Assembly: GCA_963741385.1 (NCBI GenBank)
Contig: CAVUHO010000003.1
Span: forward strand, 1 to 64,000
Direction: 5' to 3'
DNA length: 64,000 nt
Source: Sulfomarinibacter sp963741385
GTDB taxonomy: Bacteria; Acidobacteriota; Thermoanaerobaculia; Thermoanaerobaculales; Sulfomarinibacteraceae
The notes under the pieces are model-generated. The model had not been told where the DNA came from. It searched no databases and worked only from the letters and a program-made list of their open reading frames with translations. Below are positions 18,776 through 26,590 of this stretch, one piece after another; positions within the stretch are counted from its first letter, which is position 1, and every line of letters starts with the position of its first letter. Both the position numbers and the translations under genes were made by a program.

Positions 18776-20184
18776 GGCGATACAATCACGATGTGAACGA
18801 TCAAGATCTCAAAGTGCTCATCGTTGACGATCAGGCTGGTGTCGTCACCGCGTTACAGGTCTTGTTCGACATCCACGGCATCAGCCACATTTCAGCTTCG
18901 ACGCCATCACAAGCGTTGAAAATTGCTGCAACCGAGACCCTCGGAGCGGTTATCCAAGACATGAACTTCAGCCCGAACGAGACCTCTGGTCGAGAAGGAG
19001 TCGAACTCTTTCGAGCGCTGCGCGCTCAAGATCCATCACTTCCGATCCTACTCGTCACCGCATGGGCGTCACTCGAAGCCGCTGTCGAACTCGTCAAAGA
19101 AGGCGCCAACGACTATCTGCGGAAACCCTGGGACGACGACTCCATCATCAATCGTCTGCGTGATCTGTTGAAAATGCGGGAACTCGAGGTCGAAAACGGA
19201 CGATTGCGTTTGATGAGGGACGAATCCAGAGAAGCCCTCGCCGAAAACTACGACCTCTGTGGCCTCGTCTATACCTCAACCGCAATGCACAACACGGTCG
19301 CCCTCGCCGTCAACGTCGCCCAATCCGATGCACCGGTGCTCATCACCGGCCCGTCGGGGTCGGGGAAAGAACGTCTTGCCGAGATCATTCAGGCAAACTC
19401 GCGGCGTTCGGGCGAAGCCTTCTTACGCGTCAACGTCGGCGCCATCCCGGCCGAACTTATGGAAAGTGAACTCTTCGGCGCAGAATCCGGAGCTTTCACC
19501 GGCGCTTCATCACGCCGTATCGGCCATTTCGAGAGCGCCGACAAAGGCACTCTTTTTCTTGATGAAATCGACGCGCTCTCATTGTCGGGGCAGGTCAAAC
19601 TTCTGCGCGTTTTACAAAGCGGCGAATTCCGTCGCCTCGGTTCGAGCCGCAGCTACAAAGCGGATGTGCGGATCATCAGCGCGACCAACGCCGATCTCGA
19701 CGAAGCGATCAGCACCATGCGATTCAGGGAAGATCTCTATTATCGGCTCAATGTCGTCGAATTGAAAATACCTTCGCTTGAAAGACGCCGTGATGACATC
19801 CTTCCCCTGGCCCGTTTTTTTCTCAAGAAATTCAGCGACCGAGAGCAGATTCTCAGTTCACGCGCTGAACAGGCATTGCTCGACCATACCTGGCCAGGCA
19901 ATGTGCGAGAACTCGAAAACAGAATGCAACGAGCCACTGTCTTGAGCTCCCGACCCGAAATCGAGGTCGAAGATCTTGGTTTTGACGGAGCCCACCTCGA
20001 GCCCCTGTCGCCCGCCGACGATAGCGAGATCCGCAACGTCCTGGACGCCCTCGAACAATCGCACGGCGTGGTCGCCCGTGCTGCAGAGGTGCTTGGAATC
20101 AGCCGTCAAGCTCTGTATCGCAAGATGTCAAAACTCGGCATCGAAGTGCACCGGAAGGCACGCTCTGAAAGACCTCCGCACTGA
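18772..20184 (+). CDS. Sigma-54-dependent response regulator (NtrC/NtrX-like)
   Basis: A 470-residue activator. Receiver domain: VLIVDDQAG, phosphoacceptor Asp in VIQDMNF, LVTAW, and Lys in LRKPW. AAA+ domain: a variant Walker A GPSGSGKE, the sigma-54 contact loop ESGAFTGA, Walker B GTLFLDEID, and R-fingers in FREDLYYRLNVVELKIP. A Fis-type helix-turn-helix lies at the end (GVVARAAEVLGISRQALYRKMSKLGI). It is expected to be phosphorylated by the adjacent kinase and to activate the sigma-54 promoter at 14154, probably via the palindromes at 14055-14091. The ATG overlaps the previous stop. Confidence 0.92.
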   Translation: MRRYNHDVNDQDLKVLIVDDQAGVVTALQVLFDIHGISHISASTPSQALKIAATETLGAVIQDMNFSPNETSGREGVELFRALRAQDPSLPILLVTAWASLEAAVELVKEGANDYLRKPWDDDSIINRLRDLLKMRELEVENGRLRLMRDESREALAENYDLCGLVYTSTAMHNTVALAVNVAQSDAPVLITGPSGSGKERLAEIIQANSRRSGEAFLRVNVGAIPAELMESELFGAESGAFTGASSRRIGHFESADKGTLFLDEIDALSLSGQVKLLRVLQSGEFRRLGSSRSYKADVRIISATNADLDEAISTMRFREDLYYRLNVVELKIPSLERRRDDILPLARFFLKKFSDREQILSSRAEQALLDHTWPGNVRELENRMQRATVLSSRPEIEVEDLGFDGAHLEPLSPADDSEIRNVLDALEQSHGVVARAAEVLGISRQALYRKMSKLGIEVHRKARSERPPH

Positions 20185-21528
20185 TGGAACAAAAGCAGGA
20201 TCACACAGAGGTCCGGCGATTTCGCACTTCGTTTGCAGGGAGAGTCTATCTGGGCATCGCCGGAATTTTGGTGCTCATGGCCGCAATCGCTGCTGCGTGC
20301 AGCGCGTTTCATGTGCAACCTTGGTTGATTTTCTTGCTGACGCTCTTGATCGGCTTGCCAATCGGCGCCGTGCTGGTCACGAGGATCCTACGACCGCTTG
20401 ACATCACGCTCAGCGGGTTGCGTGATGGCATTTCGAGCTTTCGTGACCGCGATTTTTCCGTGCGCCTTGCTTCCGGCCGCAATGACGAAATGGGTGAACT
20501 CGCCCGGCTCTACAACGACGTCGGGCGCCTCCTGCAAAAGGAACGACAGCATCTCCGCCAAAAAGAGCTGCTCCTGGAAACGGCGCTCGACCGCTCACCA
20601 GTTGCAATCATGCTCGTCAACGCGCTCGGCCGAATTATTTTTTCCAATTCAGAAGCACGAAAACTCCTGCTTGGCGGCGCCCGACTCGAAGGACGATCCT
20701 TTGCCGAGCTCGAGCAAAACTGCCCCGAGGACATGCGTATGATCCTGGCTAGCGGAGGCGAAGGGATCTTCACCATCAAGCGAGAAGAGATTGTCGAGAC
20801 CTATCAACTGTCCGAGCGCCAGTTTTTGCTCAACCAACAGCAACACAGCCTCGTGCTGCTGCACCGCCTCACCGACGAACTCGGCCGTCAAGAAGCCGCA
20901 ATTTGGAAAAAAGTCATCCGCGTCATTTCCCACGAACTCAATAATTCGTTGGCGCCGATTTCGTCGCTCGTTCATTCGGCCAAACTGGTCGCGAAACGGC
21001 CCGACCTCAGCCACAAGACAGAAGAAATTTTTTCCACCATCGAAGAACGTCTCGGCCATATCGTACAGTTCATCGATGGATATGCGAGGTTCGCGCGCCT
21101 ACCTGAACCCCGCAAGAGCGACGTCGACTGGCGGGATTTGTTGACGCATCTTGGCGATTTTCCGGAGCTTGCGATCGAAGAACCATTGCCGTCGCGCCCC
21201 GGTTTCGGCGATATTCCCCAACTTCGCCAACTGTTGATCAACCTTGTCAAAAACGCCGTCGAGGCATCTGAAACCGGGTTCGCGCGTCGCGATCCGCGTT
21301 CGCGATGCCGGTAACGGCACGTTCCTTTATATCTCGGACAACGGCCCGGGCATGGACGAAGACACGATGAAAAAGGCGCTTCTGCCGTTTTACTCAACCA
21401 AAAAGACCGGCACCGGTCTCGGCCTTGCCCTGAGTCGAGAAATTGTTGAAGCCCACGGTGGCAAGATCAGTCTCCATTCCCAACCGGGCGGAGGTACGAC
21501 CGTTACGTGCTGGCTACCGTCGTCGTGA
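20184..21528 (+). CDS. NtrY-like sensor histidine kinase, frameshifted near 21276
   Basis: Two transmembrane helices (residues about 18-40 and 46-68), a HAMP linker, a PAS domain (SPVAIMLVNALGRIIFSNSEARKLL), an H-box ISHELNNSLAPISSLVHSA typical of NtrY-like kinases, N-box LLINLVKNAVEAS, G1 DNGPGM and G2 GTGLGLALSREIVEAHGG. The frame opened at 20184 runs to 21314, but the ATPase part continues in the +1 frame. Removing one G from the GGG at 21276-21278 restores ETGSRVAIRVRDAGNGTFLYISDNGPGM. The ATG overlaps the regulator's TGA by one base. A single-base sequencing error is the likeliest cause. Last gene of the efflux operon. Confidence 0.85.
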
Positions 21529-21564
21529 AGGAGGGTGCCGGAGAATGGCACCGATACTCCGACG

Positions 21565-23244
21565 TCAGGGCGCGTCCTCGAACAGGCTCCAAAAGTGACG
21601 GTTTTGTTGCCTGCTCGAGTCCAGCATTGGCTTCGGGCTCTGGTCGCTGACCGCGGTCGCCCTCGGTGCGGTCACCAACTCGTAGGTTCGAAAACCGACG
21701 TGAGATATGAAAAGGCCGGCCATCAGTATCGCCACCCACGAAGTGGCACGCAGCCGACCGCCCTCAACCCACAGGTTCTGCCGTTCGAGCTTCAGGAACC
21801 AAGCCATTGCGATGGCATAGAACACCAGCGAAAAAATTGCATAGTAGTTGAATTGGGCGACCCACCGAAGAGTGAACACGACGTCCATAGCGACGCCGAC
21901 AACCAGCAGTAACAGGACGTATCGATAGTGTGTGCGGTCCTCACAGGCTTTGGACGCGAAGAGCCTTATCAATACCACGACAGCCATGAGAGCGATCAAC
22001 CACACGATGTTGATGCCGAGCAGTGGATCACCCTTCGCGTGGGCGTCGACAATTCTCGAGGCGGTGTTTCCATCGACGGTTTTGTGATGGAGAAATCCGC
22101 TGCCAAATACATTCCCAAAGATGTTGGAGATGACGCCGTAGACGAGGTGATGGGTGTTTCTTACGTACGACGAGAAGGTGCGCGAGGCTGGCGCTACCAC
22201 TGCATACGCCCCAATCACTGCCCCGAGCTCGATCAGGTGGAGGAAGGTGAGGAGCCGGGCGAGTCGGCCGGCAGAACGGCTTCCATCCGGTTTCCGGTTG
22301 AGGCCCATCCCCACCACCGTCCCGGTCAGCGACAGCCCGATGGCCGCGGCGACGAGCGGCACGAAGCTCGCGGTCATCGACCCGTACACGAGGCGGTCGA
22401 AGTATCCGACCGACGCCAGGTAGGGCTCTGTCAGGAATTCCGGTTTTCCGAGAGCCCACCACGGCACAACGATGGCGAGCAATACACCCAGTGCCAGACA
22501 CACCCGAAGCCGATGGTCAATATCGTGTTTTGTGGCGTTTCCTTCGATGACCCACGCCCTTCCCAATCCGAGAATCAGCAAACACGCCACAACCGGGAGG
22601 ATCTGGATTTTCGAGAATATCGCCAAAGCGAGCAGCAGTCCCAACGCAAATGCCGCCAGATTCGGTCGCCGGTTCTCTCCGCGAGCAGGGGGTCGAGCCG
22701 ACGCGGCAACCACCCAAAGGGCCAGAATCGAAAACAGGAGGCTCGGGATTTCGGGTCGAATGGCTCGACTGTGCCAGAGCGCGACCTGTGAGGTCGCGAC
22801 GAAGAACGTGACAAGGAATGTCACTGTGGTTTCTCGAGTGATCCAGAGAACGAGCCCGTAAAAGGTCATGACAAAGACGGCAAACACGACGAACGACAAC
22901 CACCGGCTCAGACGGGTCGCTTGGTCGAGGAGGTCCCAGGCAGAGACAGTGTGCGCGGTCGAGCGAAGATCAAGATACTCGGGGTGCCAGCCGAGAATCG
23001 AAGACGCGAACCGGTAGATCAATCCGTGGCCGGAGCTCACGACTGCACCAGGATGATGGATGTAATCGAAAGGTCCATCATTGACGAGCGTCATGGCCTG
23101 AGCAACATACAGCGGGTCGGAGTCACAGTCGTGTTGGTGCCACCAGGGGTAGGACGCGTACTTTCCAACGACCGTGAAATTGAATGTCAACAGGGCGATG
23201 ATGAAAATCAGCCCGATGCTCCGCCACCACCAACCCTCGTGCAT
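21565..23244 (-). CDS. Polytopic membrane glycosyltransferase-like protein (GT39/ArnT superfamily)
   Basis: 559 residues with about ten to twelve hydrophobic helices. The first periplasmic loop carries acidic residues (HQHDCDSDPLYVAQAMTLVNDGPFDYIHHPG), where GT-C enzymes place their catalytic Asp. The RPEIPSLLFSILALWVVA segment and the LALAIFSKIQILPVVACLLIL block resemble family 39/ArnT-like polyprenol-phosphate sugar transferases. Substrate unknown. The start at 23244 is preferred to an in-frame GTG 21 bases upstream because GGGGCGG precedes it. It ends close to and converges on the kinase operon. Confidence 0.65.
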   Translation of the reverse strand: MHEGWWWRSIGLIFIIALLTFNFTVVGKYASYPWWHQHDCDSDPLYVAQAMTLVNDGPFDYIHHPGAVVSSGHGLIYRFASSILGWHPEYLDLRSTAHTVSAWDLLDQATRLSRWLSFVVFAVFVMTFYGLVLWITRETTVTFLVTFFVATSQVALWHSRAIRPEIPSLLFSILALWVVAASARPPARGENRRPNLAAFALGLLLALAIFSKIQILPVVACLLILGLGRAWVIEGNATKHDIDHRLRVCLALGVLLAIVVPWWALGKPEFLTEPYLASVGYFDRLVYGSMTASFVPLVAAAIGLSLTGTVVGMGLNRKPDGSRSAGRLARLLTFLHLIELGAVIGAYAVVAPASRTFSSYVRNTHHLVYGVISNIFGNVFGSGFLHHKTVDGNTASRIVDAHAKGDPLLGINIVWLIALMAVVVLIRLFASKACEDRTHYRYVLLLLVVGVAMDVVFTLRWVAQFNYYAIFSLVFYAIAMAWFLKLERQNLWVEGGRLRATSWVAILMAGLFISHVGFRTYELVTAPRATAVSDQSPKPMLDSSRQQNRHFWSLFEDAP

Positions 23245-23353
23245 GCCGCCCCTTTCCAGGATCACCCCGCGAGCCGATTATACGTGCATGGGTGCAACCC
23301 ACTGGAAGCTTGTTTCCCCATCGCTGACACATCGGTGGCAGGAGAAACACATC

Positions 23354-23401
23354 GGTGTCGGGTAGACCCGGGCGTTTACCCGCCTGGGCAAACCCGACAC
23401 C
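23354..23401. repeat. Large hairpin GGTGTCGGGT...ACCCGACACC
   Basis: A near-complete inverted repeat with arms GGTGTCGGGT-aga-CCCGGGCG and CGCCTGGG-caa-ACCCGACACC. A related element lies at 25003-25037 on the other side of the RAYT gene, and a fragment is near 48808. Confidence 0.6.
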
Positions 23402-23429
23402 AATGGGGCGGCCCGTCGGACGGGATCTC

Positions 23430-23855
23430 TTACCACTCCGGCTTCGTAGGTGGTCCGCTCGGCCCCGGGTTGACCTCCTCCTGATCGAAGTAGTTGGTGC
23501 TCAAGAAATAGACTTCGTCGAAGTTCCAGATGTACTGGCCCCACCGATAGGGGAACCCGAGCCAGCCCAGCGAAGCACTCGCGTCGTCAGACACCAGGTA
23601 GTAGTCGCCCACCATGACGAGCGAACCGAGACCTGTGAGGTCGTAGGTCGTCGCTTTGATCGGGCCTCGGTGCCACATGACGGCATAGTAATGTTCGCCG
23701 GCGTGGAGATAGTGGGCGTGCGAGTTGAGCGCCGCGTACACGAGCGGCCTGACCCCGTCCGTGTACTTCTCGAGATGGGCGTACTGAACCCACTCCACGT
23801 TGCCGTGGTGTGACAAGCCGACCGCGACGACAGATTGCGCATCAGTGCCCAACAT
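23430..23855 (-). pseudogene. C-terminal remnant of a Vps62-like protein
   Basis: The 141-codon frame begins abruptly (MLGTDAQSVVAVGLSHHGNVEWVQYAHLEKYTDGVRPLVYAALNSHAHYLHAGEHYY) and continues through WGQYIWNFDEVYFLSTNYFDQEEVNPGPSGPPTKPEW. The DWE-V-like opening and the VYAALNSHAHY motif resemble the C-terminal half of Vps62/DUF946-type proteins. No signal peptide or N-terminal half is present; upstream is a run of CATCAGTGCCC copies and the left terminal repeat of the RAYT element. Insertion of that element probably removed the 5' part. Confidence 0.55.
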
Positions 23856-23867
23856 CAGTGCCCATCA

Positions 23868-23906
23868 GTGCCAGGAGAAACAAAGTTAACAATGTTGTGA
23901 TAGCGT
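23868..23906 (+). repeat. RAYT left terminal repeat
   Basis: GTGCCAGGAGAAACAAAGTT followed by AACAATGTTGTGATAGCG, located just upstream of the transposase. Its first 25 bases are repeated in inverted orientation at 24947-24971. Confidence 0.8.
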
Positions 23907-23924
23907 TCCGTCGGAGGCGGTTGG

Positions 23925-24923
23925 GTGCCACGTCGGCGGAGGGTCCTTGTTGAAGGCGGCTTGTACCATGTGTACAACCGGTTTGCGCGTGGCGAGGACG
24001 TGTTTGCAGACCCCGAGGAAGCTGTCGAATTTGCGGAGCTGATCCGCGAGGCGAAGGCGCGCGACGGTCTAACGGTCTTTGCCTGGGCGTTGCTTTCAAA
24101 CCACTTTCACCTGGCTGTGCGCACGTCGGCGGTTCCACTTTCACGGACGATGAAGTTCCTCCAGGGCACCTTCAGCCGGAGGTTCAACCGCCGGTGGAAG
24201 AGAACGGGCCCGCTTTGGCAGAGCCGCTACCAGGCGCGACTCATCGACGATCAGGATTACTTCGACCAGGTCATGGTGTATATCCACCTCAACCCGGTTC
24301 GAGCGGGCCTGGTGCATGATCCTGCGGATTACGTCTTCAGCGGGCATCGCGAGGTCCTGGGCAAGGTCAGGAATCCGCTGGTGGATGTTGATCATGCCCT
24401 GATCGGTTTTGGCGAAACACTCAGGAAAGCACGGCGGCAATACATGAATCGAGTGAGGGCCGGGCTCGAGGAGGACCCGGTTGTCGAGTCGCCGTGGGGA
24501 TTGAGTTTAATCTCCCCCCCGGATCGCGATCTGGAATCCCATGGGGTTGTGTACGTCGACGAACTTGGACGCAGCACGGGGCTCGAGCGCCCGGCCCTCG
24601 ACGCGGACCAGTATCTGAATGCGGCGTGTGCAATTCTTGGTGTTGAAATCGAAAGGTTGGCAAGCCATCGACGTGACAGCGAAACAGCGGCCATGCGTCA
24701 ATTGGTCGCAGCGGTTGGCATCGAGCGATGGGGGCAGCGCGCCGGCCGTATTGCTGCGATGTTGGAGAAACATCCGGTTGCGGTGAGCCGATGGGTTGCC
24801 GAGGCGGCCCGCGCAAGGCAGGTTGACCCCGGAATAGAACAAAAGATGACGAGACTCGACGAGGAGCTCAGCGCATTGGCGTTGGCTGCCCAGTCAAGCG
24901 GAGCGCTTGCACCGCGGGAATAA
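23925..24923 (+). mobile_element. REP-associated tyrosine transposase (RAYT) gene
   Basis: A 332-residue transposase of the IS200/Y1 HUH class: YHVYNRFARGEDVF, HFH metal motif at residues 60-62 (LLSNHFHLAV), FSRRFNRRWKRTGPLWQSRYQARLI, and YIHLNPVRAGLVHDPADYVFSGH with Tyr119 as the likely nucleophile. A roughly 180-residue C-terminal extension follows. The GTG start at 23925 has GGAGGCGG upstream and itself lies inside a GGGTGCCA motif. 25-bp inverted terminal repeats flank the gene (23868 and 24947), and solo or dead copies exist at 9925 and 39211. RAYTs mobilise short palindromic repeats through single-stranded DNA. Confidence 0.88.
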
Positions 24924-24946
24924 AGCGATTGACCAACATGAGCACT

Positions 24947-24971
24947 TTGTTAACTTTGTTTCTCCTGGCAC
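24947..24971 (-). repeat. RAYT right terminal repeat (inverted)
   Basis: The reverse complement of this stretch is identical to the first 25 bases of the left repeat (GTGCCAGGAGAAACAAAGTT plus AACAA). Together they delimit an element of about 1.1 kb. Confidence 0.8.
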
Positions 24972-25002
24972 CCATGTGGCACCGATGGGCACCGATGGGG
25001 GG

Positions 25003-25037
25003 CCCGGGCGGGTAACCGCCCGGGTCTACCCGACGCC
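25003..25037. repeat. CCCGGGCGG hairpin with GTCTACCCGACGCC tail
   Basis: Perfect arms CCCGGGCGG and CCGCCCGGG around GTAA, then GTCTACCCGACGCC, the complement of the GGTGTCGGGTAGACCCGGGCG block at 23354. The two elements bracket the RAYT region. It also sits just past the stop of the leftward anti-sigma-like gene. Confidence 0.55.
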
Positions 25038-25056
25038 CAAGGTACCCATGCGAAAC

Positions 25057-25959
25057 CTACTGAACGAGTGTTCGAAAATGGTACCGGCCGACGAGCTCAG
25101 GCTCCCCGCCCCGGGTGACGCCACTCACCCTGAAGTAGTAGTCTCCATGCGGCAGCAGCTCGCTCGGCAAGGTCAAGGTTAGAGTGACGGTGTCATCGCT
25201 TTCTGATGCTCGGAGCTTGCTCTGGGTCCAAATCTCGTCACCGTCCGCATCGTGCAGAGCGGCTCGATAGCTCTCATAGTCGTCGATCCCCAGATCGAGC
25301 TGGAAACGAATCAGTTCGGAGCCCTCGGGGACGATGACCCGCTCCAGCTCTCCGGGGCCTCTGAGAAGCCCCGGCGCCAACAACGCGGTGGCGACCGAGG
25401 AGGGCACGACCTTCCGTGCCTCGCTCAGGGAGGCGATCTCTTTCTCCAACATCACACGATCGGCCGCCATCTGACCGATCCGGCTTTCCAGATCGAGCTT
25501 TGCCACAAACATCCAAGCCGCTCCGGCCACCGCGAACAACACCAACGCCGCATGTGCAAGGGTCCAAACTGGAGTCCTGGCCAGTTTCGACAGCCAGGTG
25601 ATGCGAGGTTTGACCACAGGCTCAGGATCACGGTCGAGTCGAACATGCGGCGTTGCGATGAGGTCGAGAAAGCGGTTGAGAGCAGTCGAAAAGACGAGCC
25701 TTTCCCGTCCTTCGCGGCTGCGAAGATAACCCTCCTCGAACCTCGCACATTCGTCAGAGCTCAGGTCGCCGCGGAGGTAATCGTCGACCATTTCGTCGGC
25801 CAACGCAGAGAGGCGCTCGGCGAAGATCCCGTCATCAGGCATCCCGTCGGTGGTGCTTTCGGAGAAGATCCGCACCTCCAGATCTTCGTCGGGTGTTTTG
25901 TTTTCGACGCCAAGCAGCGCCCTCCTGATGTCGTCGTTGGTGATTTCGTCGGTGTTCAT
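25057..25959 (-). CDS. Single-pass membrane protein, anti-sigma-like
   Basis: 300 residues. The N-terminal half is acidic and cytoplasmic, with a segment MVDDYLRGDLSSDECARFEEGYLRSREGRERLVFSTALNRFL that resembles the helical region of anti-sigma factors (dYl.GeLs..e...fE..l) but lacks the HC.....C zinc motif. One membrane helix follows (WTLAHAALVLFAVAGAAWMFVA), then a short coiled coil (LESRIGQMAADRVMLEKEIASLSEA) and a beta-rich outer domain (SELIRFQLDLGIDDYESYRAALHDADGDEIWT...PHGDYYFRVSG). It follows the sigma-factor gene by 64 bp, so a role in holding that sigma factor at the membrane is plausible but inferred. Confidence 0.6.
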   Translation of the reverse strand: MNTDEITNDDIRRALLGVENKTPDEDLEVRIFSESTTDGMPDDGIFAERLSALADEMVDDYLRGDLSSDECARFEEGYLRSREGRERLVFSTALNRFLDLIATPHVRLDRDPEPVVKPRITWLSKLARTPVWTLAHAALVLFAVAGAAWMFVAKLDLESRIGQMAADRVMLEKEIASLSEARKVVPSSVATALLAPGLLRGPGELERVIVPEGSELIRFQLDLGIDDYESYRAALHDADGDEIWTQSKLRASESDDTVTLTLTLPSELLPHGDYYFRVSGVTRGGEPELVGRYHFRTLVQ

Positions 25960-26023
25960 GATCGGTAATTCCTCGAGTCCTTCCGGTCTCTCACCCTATT
26001 TATGGACAAATTGCCGTTTCGTT

Positions 26024-26590
26024 TCACATGAGTTCTCTGTTCTTCAGACACATGCCAACACAATCGCGCAGCCTGTTCCGAATATGGTGGGCCCGGAGCC
26101 GGAGCCCGTTGTCCGTCGTGTTCAGGAGCAGGGCAAGTCGTTTCCGGTTTTCGATCTTTTCCCCTCTTTCGCCCTGGTAGTACTGCACGACGAGCGCGCG
26201 CTCGTCCCTTCTCAGCGTGCGATCCATGCACATGCGAAGACACTCGTCTCTGGCCTCCTTGACCTCGGGTGGGTCCGGTTCGGGCATCGGACCCGAAGTT
26301 GGCAGTTTTTCAGCGGACCCACGGAGGATGTTCCGCGCCACACCATAGATCCAGAGCATCGGATCACCGACGTACGAGTCGGCAACCCTTCCGCAGTCCT
26401 TGACCACCTCGAAGACCGTCCTGTCCGCCAATTCCTCGAAGTCGCTGCACCCCCGGTAGACAAAGAAGTGGATCAGTTTGCGGCGAATCTCCCGGTACTT
26501 TTCCTGAAATCCGCTTTCGGTTGTTCCGAGGAACTTGAGAAGCTGCTGTTCGCCGCTCCTCGTCGTATCAATTTCATCCGGCGTCTTCAC
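26024..26590 (-). CDS. ECF-like sigma-70 family factor
   Basis: About 189 residues from a GTG at 26590 whose GTGA overlaps the stop of the CHAT gene. Region 2 is recognisable in FQEKYREIRRKLIHFFVYRGCSDFEELADRTVFEVVKDCGRVADSYVGDPMLWIYGVARNILRG, and region 4 in ECLRMCMDRTLRRDERALVVQYYQGERGEKIENRKRLALLLNTTDNGLRLRAHHIRNRLRDCVGMCL. The helix-turn-helix in region 4 is divergent. The protein lies between a CHAT protease and a membrane anti-sigma-like protein, which suggests it controls, or is controlled by, this cluster. Confidence 0.8.
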   Translation of the reverse strand: MKTPDEIDTTRSGEQQLLKFLGTTESGFQEKYREIRRKLIHFFVYRGCSDFEELADRTVFEVVKDCGRVADSYVGDPMLWIYGVARNILRGSAEKLPTSGPMPEPDPPEVKEARDECLRMCMDRTLRRDERALVVQYYQGERGEKIENRKRLALLLNTTDNGLRLRAHHIRNRLRDCVGMCLKNRELM

